From NCBI RefSeq assembly GCF_007644035.1, contig NZ_VMTV02000966.1, forward strand, positions 1 through 64,000: a stretch of 64,000 nucleotides of DNA, given 5' to 3'. Below, one piece after another: positions 9,661 through 19,030 of this stretch. Position numbers and translations under genes: made by a program. The notes under the pieces were generated by a model that had not been told where the DNA came from, made no database searches, and was given only the letters and a program-made list of their open reading frames with translations. Source of the DNA: Vogesella mureinivorans. GTDB taxonomy: Bacteria > Pseudomonadota > Gammaproteobacteria > Burkholderiales > Chromobacteriaceae. Positions within the stretch are counted from its first letter, which is position 1, and each line of letters starts with the position of its first letter.

Positions 9661-12600
9661 TTAAGATGTTGGACGTGGTAACAATGCTGTCCACTGGCTC
9701 GCCCCAGTTCGTGAGGCGAAAATAACAGGGAGGCAGTTATTCGGACAAGTATCAGGAAATGATATTAGCAGTGACTGTGAACCGAACCCCAATGGTTCTT
9801 TATAAAGACCATTGCCTAATCTATTACACAACGCTTTCGCTCGGTCACGCATTTGTGCATCTTTCCAGAATCCAATTTCGTCATCTCGGAATGCTCGATT
9901 CTCATCAGTCAATATCTCGCAGGAATGTAAGAATGATTTAAATTTAGAGAAATTATTAAGTGCCAATTGAATGTTGGCTTCAGCTTCTTCTGTTGAGAAT
10001 AGGATAACAATAAAAAATGGTATTTGATGAGTGGATAGGTAACACCCAACTTCCCCTTCGAGTAACGGTTCAAGAGCGCTGGCAATTGTTTTACCTGTAC
10101 CAGATAAATCATCAACGACAACTAATGCATTTGGCCGCTCGTCTTCTGAGCTAAGGCGGCGAAGCACTTTTCCTGGTTCTATAACAGAATCCATCAACAG
10201 GCCATTCTCTTTTGCATATGCCTTTGCATAGGTTGCACCACTTTTGCCAGGGCCATCCAAGTACGTGACTATCAGATCACGTCGCTTTGTTGTTTTACTC
10301 TCACGTAAAAGTGGAGGTATTTCGCGAGCGACTATGCGATTGTGTGCATTTCTAAGGAGCTCTGAAATCTGCGGCATGGTCACAAACTTTAAATTTTGTA
10401 AAATTGTGAAAAGTAGGCGCTGATCTTGTATCTCGGCAACCTGATCAAGCCATGCTCTTACAGACTCTCCTGTGACTTCACGCCCCCTATACAATGGCCA
10501 CTCTTTTACGAGCTCTTCAATCTCCCCTGCTTTTACGTAGGCCGAGTCATTTGCCTTCTGTAACTGGCATTCCAAATCATCTCCCAACGTACTGGCTATT
10601 AGTTTGGTTACGCCAACATCTTTAACCCAACGCTGAAAAATTGGCAGAAGCATGGTGATTTCGCCATTTATTTCCCGCATAATGTCACGTCGGCAGAAAT
10701 CCTCTACTATTGGCCCAATATTACTTGGATCAAGCATGCTACTGCTGATTTGCTCTGATATTGCACTTCTGTTTGGAATTTCGGATCTTAGTGCACGGCC
10801 AAAGGCGACAAGCACACGCAGTCTCTTCAGTTCAATTACTTCAGCTTTTTCACGTTCCGCATTGATGCCATCTTTCCAGAAATGAGCGAATGCATTCGTA
10901 TCAAGCTCGGCGACCCTACCATTTAACGCATGCCTCACATCGGTCACAATTATCTCGGTATCTCTTTGTGCAACTGCAGTAGAGAAAATCTTGGCGCACA
11001 ATAATTTAGTGTAATATGGATGTCCATTTGTCAAACTGAATAATTCACTAAGAGCCGACTCTTCCCAGTTTAAGCTATCCCTGCTTGGATCAACAACCAA
11101 TGATACATAGTCCGTCCATTCGTCGCTCCGAGAAAAATAATCAAGGGGTTCCCGAACAAATTTGTTCAGTTGATCTCCTTGCGCCCCAATGATAAATGGC
11201 ATTTTTTCGCCACCAACCAAAATGAAGGCTAGATTTTTGCGGGCACTTAGCGTTCGAAGGTTAGCAAAGAACGCTTCGGCTAATGGCCCGTAGCGATACA
11301 TCTCTGGGTGGATTTCATCAAACTCATCAAGAACAATCACAAAGCGCTTTTCGGGGCAGTTTGTCTCCAGTAGCTTTGCTATCACATTTAGAGGCGCAAG
11401 CGTTCCATCAAAAACTGGCATTGGAGCTTCAATACCCCCCGGCAGATGAAAACGCATAAAAGTATAAATCTGTTCACCAAGGGTTTTTACAGTGCCGGCC
11501 GCATCCGCTGCACAGTATTCACCCCATTCGAGATAGAAAGCTATATAATTCGCTGGAGCTTTTGCATGTGCACTGATGTAACGCAATACAGCTTGAGCCA
11601 ATGAAGTTTTGCCAATCCGTTTTTGCCCTGTAATATATGTTGAGCTCATTTGAGCCTTCAGCAATCTATTGCCGATAGCTTGGATCTTTGCAGTTCTACC
11701 AACAAATTTATCACCTTCTGCAACCTCCAGGCTATAAGGATCCATCTGCTCAAGCCGCACCCAATCCACAGTTGCATCTTGAGCAGTAAGACGGACATCA
11801 ACTGCAATCGATTTTGTTTCTCCAAATAGCTCATTCCAATTTAACTGCATCGCCATATCTACCGAACGGGCAGGCTCTACCACTAGTGCCTTGAATGAAA
11901 CAGCAAACTCTCCCGGGGGGATATCGCCTAGTCGTATTTCTTCACTCTCAAGAATAATTGCGTTGCCATTTCCACAGTCTAATTCTACCGTTACATCAAC
12001 CGCCATACCTGGGCCATGATTAACCAAGGGAATTGTAATTGTGAGTAGCTTGTTAAGCTGATGTAATGGGTAGCGCTTTTCAGCCAAGTGAGGAGGTTTT
12101 CGACGAGGCTCGATAGTACAGTTAAATTGGTCAACAGCTCCTTTTTGAAGCTCTTGTAGTGCGGAACTCACTCGTTCTACGAAGGGTGAGATGAAATTTC
12201 TATTTAAAAATGAAGGAGAGAGAATAGTGATATTCTTAAGATCTAAACAAGCTTCGGTCAAGTGATCAAATTGCGTTTTATAGGTTGCATCCCTGCACGT
12301 CACAAGCTCTGCAATCTTCTCGCAAATATGATTAATCTTGACCTTAAATGTATTCCATTCGTAAGGTTGTAGGTAGGCATTGGTTAAACCCATTTTGATA
12401 GCTTTTTGAATATCTGCTTTTGCGCTATCAATCTCAGCAAGCGTGGCAGGCAATTCTTTAAGCACCTGCAAATTGGTACAGATTATCTCGTGAAACCCTT
12501 TTAACGCATTTATCTTCTCAAAAGTCTGGCGCTTCTCTGTCAACTTTAAGCTTTTGCACTGGTCCCCAAAGCCATCTTCAACTAATGCAACAACCTTGCG

Positions 12601-12894
12601 TTCGAGCAAGTTATCATTTTCAAATGGTAGCAATCCTTCTACAGAAAGAGCACGCACGATTAGTATCGCTGATTCCCGTCTGCCCTTAATGGTATGAGTG
12701 GCTGCATCAATGAGACTAGAAAATTCACCGCTAGCGGCATCTGGCATCCCGCATACACTGGCAATGGCCTGCGCGAGATGGTCTCGAGCCGTTAGGAGGT
12801 GTTTCTGTCCCTCCATTACGATCTCTGCTGCAGAAAGTGCCATCTCCATCTCATGGATGTGCTTCTGGAAATTACTCATATTCAATTCGGGCAT
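9661..12894 (-). CDS. STAND-type NTPase with C-terminal phosphoribosyltransferase-like (PRTase-CE-like) domain
   Basis: 1077 residues, visibly richer in AT than the core genes around it, and without close kin that I recognise by name. Four segments can be read. Residues 1-270 are helical. About 275-395 is a beta-rich Ig-like segment (ITIPLVNHGPGMAVDVTVEL). About 405-760 is a STAND/AAA-like NTPase with FVGR, Walker A GQKRIGKT (423-430), Walker B VLDEFDE (D523) and a sensor NGHPYYTKLL, then a winged-helix-like stretch. About 810-1060 is a phosphoribosyltransferase-like domain with the PRPP-loop motif VVVDDLSGTGKT (about 925-936) and the ending PNNCLPVIF...WTALLPR. STAND proteins with C-terminal effectors are typical of antiviral and other conflict systems. 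The role in defence is inference, strengthened by the tRNA/integrase setting. A single gene, no partner visible. Confidence 0.8.
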   Translation of the reverse strand: MPELNMSNFQKHIHEMEMALSAAEIVMEGQKHLLTARDHLAQAIASVCGMPDAASGEFSSLIDAATHTIKGRRESAILIVRALSVEGLLPFENDNLLERKVVALVEDGFGDQCKSLKLTEKRQTFEKINALKGFHEIICTNLQVLKELPATLAEIDSAKADIQKAIKMGLTNAYLQPYEWNTFKVKINHICEKIAELVTCRDATYKTQFDHLTEACLDLKNITILSPSFLNRNFISPFVERVSSALQELQKGAVDQFNCTIEPRRKPPHLAEKRYPLHQLNKLLTITIPLVNHGPGMAVDVTVELDCGNGNAIILESEEIRLGDIPPGEFAVSFKALVVEPARSVDMAMQLNWNELFGETKSIAVDVRLTAQDATVDWVRLEQMDPYSLEVAEGDKFVGRTAKIQAIGNRLLKAQMSSTYITGQKRIGKTSLAQAVLRYISAHAKAPANYIAFYLEWGEYCAADAAGTVKTLGEQIYTFMRFHLPGGIEAPMPVFDGTLAPLNVIAKLLETNCPEKRFVIVLDEFDEIHPEMYRYGPLAEAFFANLRTLSARKNLAFILVGGEKMPFIIGAQGDQLNKFVREPLDYFSRSDEWTDYVSLVVDPSRDSLNWEESALSELFSLTNGHPYYTKLLCAKIFSTAVAQRDTEIIVTDVRHALNGRVAELDTNAFAHFWKDGINAEREKAEVIELKRLRVLVAFGRALRSEIPNRSAISEQISSSMLDPSNIGPIVEDFCRRDIMREINGEITMLLPIFQRWVKDVGVTKLIASTLGDDLECQLQKANDSAYVKAGEIEELVKEWPLYRGREVTGESVRAWLDQVAEIQDQRLLFTILQNLKFVTMPQISELLRNAHNRIVAREIPPLLRESKTTKRRDLIVTYLDGPGKSGATYAKAYAKENGLLMDSVIEPGKVLRRLSSEDERPNALVVVDDLSGTGKTIASALEPLLEGEVGCYLSTHQIPFFIVILFSTEEAEANIQLALNNFSKFKSFLHSCEILTDENRAFRDDEIGFWKDAQMRDRAKALCNRLGNGLYKEPLGFGSQSLLISFPDTCPNNCLPVIFASRTGASQWTALLPRPTS

Positions 12895-13370
12895 GATGAT
12901 ACCAATATTTAATGCAAAATGATTAGTTGAAGTATGCCCTTCTCAGGGTGCTCTGCGTCAGCTGCATGCTTTTGCATGCTCATAGTGGGCCGGCCTACCT
13001 CGTACGCGGGCACTTCGTCAGGCACGTTGATCTCTCAGTCCCCTAGACAGCATTCGAATGCGACATGGCGCGGTGACTACTACTTACGTTCGGCCGGGAC
13101 AAGGCTATTCATGCCGTGCCATTTTCCATGTCAATCAAGCATTGTGCAGGTGAGTCGGGACCGAACAGAGGTTTTGAGTCAGCAATTAGGGGCATAAATT
13201 TTGCGTTTCAGATCGACAAAATGCGTCCTTGTGGCAGAAAGTTGACATTCTACGTTGCGTCATAGCAACGGCCGGTATACCGCCTCAAAGGGACATTCAG
13301 GACAGGCCCGTGGAGGTCTGCTTTGGCCGACAAGCAGCTAAACTCCCACACACACCAAAATTTCCCCAAA

Positions 13371-13695
13371 AACCGTGGATAAGGCCTGAAGCCCTTGCTT
13401 GGCAAGGCTTACGTGCCCACGGTTTGTTTGTGGGTGGTTCTCGCATTTCGTGGATGTCTCCACAAAACCCAACAAAATCAATGCTTTGAAAGCATGAGGC
13501 TCTCCACGGTTTCCACGCTTTGCCTGTGCGAAACTGCGTATGCGCTTGGCATGCTGTGGCCGATTCCGTGGATGGCTTGTTTTTCTTTTTCCTCGCTGCC
13601 TTTCTCTATCTCTCTGTTTTTTAAAAGAAAGAGAAGAAAGAAGGGAAACGGTACAGAAATGGCACCGTGGGCAACGCAGGGCAAACCGTGGGCGG
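13371..13695. repeat. Iteron-like cluster of AAACCGTGG motifs
   Basis: Copies of CCGTGG with similar flanks lie at 13373, 13566, 13665 and 13686 on the + strand and at 13417 and 13504 on the - strand. Most share the longer form AAACCGTGG followed by G or A. The irregular spacing and both orientations suggest protein-binding sites or decayed replication iterons rather than a simple tandem repeat. No replication gene is next to them. Confidence 0.5.
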
Positions 13696-13955
13696 CTTGT
13701 TCTCAACCATCAACCACTTAGCGGGATGTTGGCCGCTACCTATGGTTTTGGCTGTGTACTACTGCGCTACCCAAAAGCACTAAAGCCACTGACTATGATG
13801 TGATATTGCCATAAACCGTTTTCTATTGTCATAGGTCTGGGTTGAAAAGATCTGAACTTAGGTAGCGCTGATGCAGCGATGGCACAGCAGGCAGGCGGGG
13901 CAGGTAAGGTGGCAGCCGGTATGGCGTGGCAAGGTTGGCCGCAGGGGCCGGCCGC

Positions 13956-13981
13956 AATAAAAATGCCCGCGCAGGGCGGGC
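13956..13981 (-). terminator. Possible minus-strand terminator
   Basis: Read on the minus strand, GCCCGC-CCTGC-GCGGGC is followed by ATTTTTATT. No minus-strand gene lies upstream of it before the tatD-like gene, so it may be an orphan left by rearrangement. Confidence 0.45.
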
Positions 13982-14312
13982 TGGGTGGTGGGGTACGGCA
14001 GACTCATGCCTTGGTATGGCGGTTTGAGGTGCTGGTGCCCTGGGGTGGGCTGTATGGGGGGGTGTCTGGCGCTATGGCGTGCTGTGCAGTGAATCGTTAT
14101 TTGCTTTGTCTGGCTTTTGGCCTGTCTTGCTGTGTTTTAACCATAATGGGTTTTATGAAAAATTTATTTCGAAAATAATTAAGTAAAATCTATGTAAAAC
14201 AAATAGATGCCCAATTGATTATTTATCGATATTAAGGTGAGAAATGGCGTGCGTGGTCTACACTATCACTGTTTAGCTTATACTCCGCGGCCAAATTCAT
14301 TGATGCAAACGT

Positions 14313-15086
14313 ATGCCATTAATTGATACCCACCTGCATTTTGACGCACCAGAGTTTGCTGCGGATGCCGCACAGCGTTGGGCATTGGCTCGGGCTGGCG
14401 GGGTGGCGCATGCCATTGTGCCTGCGGTGGCGGCGGGGTCGTTTGAGCGGGCCTTGGGGGTGGCGGCAGCGTTTGGCATGGATGTGGCGCTGGGTTTGCA
14501 CCCGCTTTATCTGGCCAGCCACACGGCAGAGCACCTGCATGTTCTGGAGCAGTATCTGGCGCAGGGCAGGGCGGTGGCCGTGGGGGAGTGCGGGCTGGAT
14601 TTCTACGTGCCCGGGCTGGATGCGCAGCAGCAGGAGGCGCTTTTGCTGGCGCAGCTCAGGCTGGCGCGTCGTTTTGATTTGCCGGTGATTTTGCATGTGC
14701 GCCGTGCGCAGGACCGGGTGCTGAAGTGTTTGCGCCAGGTGCGGGTGCGTGGCGGGCTGGTGCATGCGTTTAATGGCAGTGCCCAGCAGGCGAAGGCGTT
14801 TATCGATTTGGGCTTTTGCCTGGGTTTTGGCGGTGCCATGACGTATCAGGGCTCGCAGCGTATACGCCGCCTGGCCGCGGATTTGCCGCTGTCTGCGCTA
14901 GTGCTGGAAACAGATGGCCCGGATATGGCGCCGGAGTGGGGGCAGGGGCTGCCGAACGGGCCTGAAAACCTGCCGCGTATCGCAGAGGTATTGGCCGGGC
15001 TGCGCGGTATACCGTTGGCCGAGCTGGCGGAGGCGACGTATCGGAATGTGTGTGGTGTGGTGCCTGCGCTGCGCCCCAGTGTGTGA
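14313..15086 (+). CDS. TatD family hydrolase (YjjV-like metallo-dependent nuclease)
   Basis: 257-residue TIM-barrel metal-dependent hydrolase. Metal-site motifs are all present: IDTHLHFD at the N-terminus, VGECGLDF, ILHVRRA, VHAFNGS and LETDGPDM. TatD proteins are 3'-5' exonucleases or AP endonucleases acting on DNA or RNA. The YjjV subgroup matches best because of the HLHFDAPEF start. The gene is followed after 39 bases by an MCP gene and is separated from the upstream accessory insert by an AT-rich promoter region. Confidence 0.9.
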   Translation: MPLIDTHLHFDAPEFAADAAQRWALARAGGVAHAIVPAVAAGSFERALGVAAAFGMDVALGLHPLYLASHTAEHLHVLEQYLAQGRAVAVGECGLDFYVPGLDAQQQEALLLAQLRLARRFDLPVILHVRRAQDRVLKCLRQVRVRGGLVHAFNGSAQQAKAFIDLGFCLGFGGAMTYQGSQRIRRLAADLPLSALVLETDGPDMAPEWGQGLPNGPENLPRIAEVLAGLRGIPLAELAEATYRNVCGVVPALRPSV

Positions 15087-15125
15087 TGACGGTAGCGGTG
15101 CAGGGGGGTGAATAAGGAGATGGCG

Positions 15126-16757
15126 ATGTTGAAAAATATTACGGTAACAGCACGCATCAGCATGGGCTTTGCGTTCATGTTGCTGGTTTTGTTGTTGATT
15201 GTGGGTAGCAGCTTGTTGGCGCTGGGCCGGGCTGGCGGGAGCCTGGACGACCTGGTGAACCGTAGCCTGGCATTTAGCCACCATATTCAGTCGGTTCGGG
15301 CGGAGGTGGGTAATTTGCGGCGCTACGAGAAAGACTTGCTGCTGAATATCCAGAGTGTAGAGAAGCGAAAAGAATATCTGGATAAATGGCAGGACAGCGC
15401 AGAGAAAGTACGCCTGCACCTGCAGTCCGCAGACGCCTTGGCGAGCACTGCCGAGCAGGAGGCGATCAAGTCGCTGCTGGGGGCGATGGCGCGTTATGAG
15501 AGTGGGCTCAAGAGTGTGGCCAGCCAGATTGAGGCGGGTGGCTTGGCTACGCCGCAAGAGGGTAACAAGGCGCTGGAGCCGGTGAAGGATGCTGTGCGTG
15601 GCATGGAAAGTACTACGCGTTCACTGGTTGAGAATGCCAGCGCGCAGGCGGTGGCAAGCCAGCAGGGGGTGCAGGCCGAGATTGTTTCGTCGCGCAGCTT
15701 GTTACTGGCGCTGAGTGCCCTGGCTTTGTTGGCCGGCATGGGGGCGGCGGTGGCTATTTCGCTGTCCATCCGCCGGCCTTTGGGCGAGATGACGCTTTTG
15801 GCCGAGCAGTTGGCGAGTAGCAAGGATCTGTCTGTGGCTATTCCGGATTATGGCCGCAATGAGCTTGGCCGCACGGGGCAGGCGCTGAATCACCTGATTG
15901 TGACGGTGCGCGAGCTGATTAGCGAATCGCACCAGCATTCTGCCAAGCTGGTGGGGGCATCGGACCGTTTGTCTGGTGTGAGTCATGCTATTCATGATGC
16001 GGCAGTCAATCAGTCGAACGCTGCGTCGGCCAGTGCGGCAGCGGTGGAGCAGTTGACGGTGAGTGTCAGTGTGTTGGCCGATAATGCAGAAGGGGTGGAG
16101 CTGCAGTCGCGCCAGACGGCTACCGATGCACGTGCCGGCAGCGATATGGCACAAACGGCGGCTAGCCAGATTCAGCATATTGCCCAGAGTATTGCCCAGA
16201 CTTCCGGCACGATTGATAGCTTGAACCAGCGTTCTAGCGAGATTGGCAATATTGTGAGCGTGATTCGCGAGATTGCCGACCAGACCAATTTGTTGGCACT
16301 AAATGCTGCCATCGAGGCGGCGCGAGCCGGGGAAACCGGGCGTGGTTTTGCGGTGGTGGCCGACGAGGTGCGCAAGCTAGCCGAGCGCACCAGCCAGGCG
16401 ACAACAGAAATTTCCAGCCGCATTGCCGGTGTGCAGCATGATACACAGCAGGCGTTCCAGAACATGCAGCAGGCCAATACATTGGTAGAAAGTGGCGTGG
16501 AGGGAACGGGTAAGGTGGCGCAGTCGTTGCAGCAAATATTCCAGTCTTCCATCCAGGCTCAGGAGAAAGTTGCCGAGATGGTGCAGGCTATCCAGGAGCA
16601 GCGCATGGCTAGCCAGGATATTGCGCAGAATATGGAGCAGATTGCCCAGATGAACGACCAGACACGCTTGGCTGTGGCGGAGGCTACCAGTTTGTCCGGT
16701 GGCCTGAAGCAGCAGTCACAGGAGCTGGATCGCAGCATTACACGTTTCAAGGTATAA
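15126..16757 (+). CDS. Methyl-accepting chemotaxis protein with periplasmic 4-helix sensor
   Basis: 543-residue chemoreceptor. The ATG at 15126 has AAGGAG six bases upstream; the ATG at 15120 overlaps that site. Layout: cytoplasmic N-terminus, TM1 (about 12-32), a four-helix-bundle periplasmic domain ([16 protein letters not shown] pattern), TM2 (about 190-215), HAMP, then the signalling hairpin with the conserved tip [20 protein letters not shown] and the EVRKLAERT stretch. The ligand is unknown. No CheB/CheR-tethering pentapeptide is seen at the C-terminus (ends DRSITRFKV). Confidence 0.93.
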   Translation: MLKNITVTARISMGFAFMLLVLLLIVGSSLLALGRAGGSLDDLVNRSLAFSHHIQSVRAEVGNLRRYEKDLLLNIQSVEKRKEYLDKWQDSAEKVRLHLQSADALASTAEQEAIKSLLGAMARYESGLKSVASQIEAGGLATPQEGNKALEPVKDAVRGMESTTRSLVENASAQAVASQQGVQAEIVSSRSLLLALSALALLAGMGAAVAISLSIRRPLGEMTLLAEQLASSKDLSVAIPDYGRNELGRTGQALNHLIVTVRELISESHQHSAKLVGASDRLSGVSHAIHDAAVNQSNAASASAAAVEQLTVSVSVLADNAEGVELQSRQTATDARAGSDMAQTAASQIQHIAQSIAQTSGTIDSLNQRSSEIGNIVSVIREIADQTNLLALNAAIEAARAGETGRGFAVVADEVRKLAERTSQATTEISSRIAGVQHDTQQAFQNMQQANTLVESGVEGTGKVAQSLQQIFQSSIQAQEKVAEMVQAIQEQRMASQDIAQNMEQIAQMNDQTRLAVAEATSLSGGLKQQSQELDRSITRFKV

Positions 16758-16858
16758 GCGCTTTTGTCCAATCATAGGCGTCAAGCTTGGCAAGCTTCTC
16801 GGTATGCCGTGGGGCGTAGACAGGTTGGCAGATAAAGTTGGCGTGTGGTTGCCAGCAA

Positions 16859-16890
16859 GCAAAAAGCCCGCATCAAGGATGCGGGCTTTG
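16859..16890. terminator. Terminator between MCP and tolC-like genes
   Basis: Hairpin AAAGCCCGCATC / GATGCGGGCTTT with loop AAG. On the minus strand it is followed by TTGC after a T-run, suiting the convergent tolC-like gene; it can also stop the MCP transcript. Confidence 0.85.
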
Positions 16891-16904
16891 CGTTTGCTAC
16901 TGGC

Positions 16905-18827
16905 TTACTTGGTGGCGGGTGCCGCTGGTGTAATGCGACGTACCAGTGGTGCGCTCGCCGGCTTGGCTGGGGCTGGGGCTACGCGGGTTGCCGTTACCGG
17001 TGCAGGGCGTGCGCCTGTGGCATCCTGCATGACCACGGCTACGCGGCGGTTGAGCGGGTCATTGGCTGCTTTGCCTGGCAGGGGTTGTGTGTCGCCACGG
17101 CCAACGCTATCAATGCGGCTGGCTTGCACGCCACGGCTGCTCAGGTAGTTTTGTACGCTTTGTGCCCGATTTTTCGACAGCTCCAGATTGGACGCCGGGT
17201 TGCCTGTGCTATCGGTATGGCCTTCTACCAGGAAGCGCTTCTGGGCCAGTTGTGGCATTTGCAGTGTGGTAGCCAGCTGATCCAGCATTGGCAGGCTTTC
17301 TGGGCGAATCTTGGCCGAATTCAAGTCAAACTGCACTTGCATATTGACGGTAATGTCGCGTGTGGTGGCTACGGGTGTGGTGTTTGCCACTACCGGGGCC
17401 AGCTCGGTGCCAGTATTGAAGGAGCGAGCACGGATCTTGCTCGCATCCAGCGGGGTGGGGGCGACATAGTTGGTCGGGCAGCTTGGCGCGGTCAGATCGG
17501 TACTCACCTCTGCGCCATCATCTTTTGGCTTGAGCTGCATGGTTTCCATCAGGCGGCCAGACTCACCCAGTACACGGTAAGTGGCTAGCTGCTGGTTCAG
17601 CTCGGCATTCAATAGCTCGCGGCGCGATTCGAACAGCTCGTTTTCGCTGTCCAGCATGTCCAGCAGGGTACGTTGGCCGATATCGAACTGCTTGCGATAC
17701 GCATCGCGTGCTTTCTCGGTGGACAGCTGATGCTGACGCAGTGATTCCAGCTGGCTGCTGATACGTACCGAGTCGTTGTACGCAATGGAGACTTGCTGTC
17801 GCATGTCACGGCAGGCTTTTACGCCCAGTGCTTCAGCTTCGTCGCGGCGCTCGGTGGCCGAAGCCAGGCGTGCACGGTCGGCACCGCCACGATACAGGTT
17901 CAAATTCATGACCAGCTCGATGGCTTGTTCATTGGTACGGCCTTTTACGCCGTCCTTGTTATTTGTGGCGGCCTTGTTGGCTCGCAGATCCAGCGTGGGG
18001 GAGAAAGCACCACGGCGGACATCGATTTCTGCTTCGGCTGCACGGTAAAACGCACGGGCAGCTTGCAGCGACGGGTTGTTTTTGTCAGCCAGAACCATCA
18101 GCTCATTGGCTGGCGGGATCAGCCCCAGGTTCAGCCCTGGCAGCTTCAGCTCGTTGGCTGGTGCTTCGCCGGTAATGCGGGCATAGCGGGCGGAGACATC
18201 ATTCAGGTTGGATAGCTCGTTAACCAGATTGGATTCTGCCAGCGCCAGGCGGCCAGCGATCTGCTCCAGATCCACGCGGCGGCCAACCCCTTGGGTAACG
18301 CGCTGCAGAATCTGTTCGTAGATGCCTTTGTGAATGGCATAGTTTTCTTCAGCGATATTGACCAGCTTGCTGTAGCGCACCACGTCAACAAAAGCACGTA
18401 CCGATTCGAGGCCTTGCAGCTCGGCGGCTGCCAGGTATTCGAAGTAGCGGGCACGGCTGGTATAGTCGAGCTGTTTTACCTGGTTGGTGGTGATGAAACC
18501 AGCAAACAGGTTCTGGCTCAGGGCCAGGTTATAGCCATGGCGAGTGAAGTTGTTGGTGCTGGTGCCGCCGGTAGAAGTGGGGGTCTTGTTTTTTTCCCGT
18601 GCAGTGGCGTAGCTTAGATCAACCGTGGGTTTGAAGCCGGCTTCTGCAATGCCACGCTCTTCCAGGCTGGCACGGAACGTGTGCCACTTCATGCGAACTT
18701 CCGCATTGTTCTTCAAGGTTTGCTCAATCGTGTCTTTCAGCTCCAATGCGTGGCTGGTCATGGGTAACGAAAGAGCCAGCAAGGCGATAAGCGTACTGCC
18801 GGTGATGCGTTTAGGGCGGAAGTTCAT
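16905..18827 (-). CDS. TolC-family outer-membrane channel fused to an OmpA-like peptidoglycan-binding domain (LapE-like)
   Basis: 640 residues. A signal peptide (cleavage near SHALEL, residue 27) is followed by a TolC/AggA-type channel (about 28-450; repeats such as YNLALSQNLFAG, VDLEQIAGRLALAESNL and QFDIGQRTLLDMLDSENELFESRRE). Unusually, an OmpA C-terminal domain follows (about 495-610; VQFDLNSAKIRPESLPMLDQLA, VEGHTDSTGNPASNLELSKNRAQSV, DPLNRRVAVV), then an alanine/proline tail. LapE exports LapA adhesins in the Lap system. The neighbouring divergent lapG-lapD pair makes that role likely here, and the OmpA domain would tie the exit pore to the cell wall. The inner-membrane LapB/LapC partners are not in the window. 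Confidence 0.9.
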   Translation of the reverse strand: MNFRPKRITGSTLIALLALSLPMTSHALELKDTIEQTLKNNAEVRMKWHTFRASLEERGIAEAGFKPTVDLSYATAREKNKTPTSTGGTSTNNFTRHGYNLALSQNLFAGFITTNQVKQLDYTSRARYFEYLAAAELQGLESVRAFVDVVRYSKLVNIAEENYAIHKGIYEQILQRVTQGVGRRVDLEQIAGRLALAESNLVNELSNLNDVSARYARITGEAPANELKLPGLNLGLIPPANELMVLADKNNPSLQAARAFYRAAEAEIDVRRGAFSPTLDLRANKAATNNKDGVKGRTNEQAIELVMNLNLYRGGADRARLASATERRDEAEALGVKACRDMRQQVSIAYNDSVRISSQLESLRQHQLSTEKARDAYRKQFDIGQRTLLDMLDSENELFESRRELLNAELNQQLATYRVLGESGRLMETMQLKPKDDGAEVSTDLTAPSCPTNYVAPTPLDASKIRARSFNTGTELAPVVANTTPVATTRDITVNMQVQFDLNSAKIRPESLPMLDQLATTLQMPQLAQKRFLVEGHTDSTGNPASNLELSKNRAQSVQNYLSSRGVQASRIDSVGRGDTQPLPGKAANDPLNRRVAVVMQDATGARPAPVTATRVAPAPAKPASAPLVRRITPAAPATK

Positions 18828-19030
18828 GAGAGCCTCATTGGATACTGTGATAATTGAACAGTTTATTATTAAGCAGTAGTTCTAAGTATTTTAAATAAAA
18901 GCTTTATGTGCTGTATTTTCGGAAGTGGATGCTAAAGTGTCAAGCTAAACGTGGCAAAACACGTGAGCTTGCTATACGCTTGTTGCATGTTAAGACAGAA
19001 GCATGAGTTGCCATCCGGCGGAACCATCCT
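18828..19030. promoter_or_regulatory. Divergent promoter region between lapE-like and lapG genes
   Basis: An AT-rich 200-base gap separates two divergently read Lap genes. A near-consensus -10 (CTATAC, near 18972) faces lapG. I see no clear operator palindrome. Co-regulation of export channel and protease is plausible from the arrangement only. Confidence 0.4.

Larger units (their letters stand above)
12895..14312. other. About 1.4 kb without a recognisable gene
   Basis: Open frames here (for example 12934-13197, 13338-13706, 13879-14178) have low-complexity or composition-driven translations and no ribosome-binding sites, so I do not call them. The stretch holds the AAACCGTGG repeats described separately. 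It also holds a polypyrimidine/polypurine inverted stretch near 13595-13650 that could fold, and an AT-rich segment (14150-14260) that probably carries the promoter of the downstream tatD-like gene. Confidence 0.6.

Noticed and set aside
13338-14178. Several 85-120 codon frames in the gene-free stretch
   Set aside because: Translations are low-complexity or frame shadows of each other, without ribosome-binding sites.
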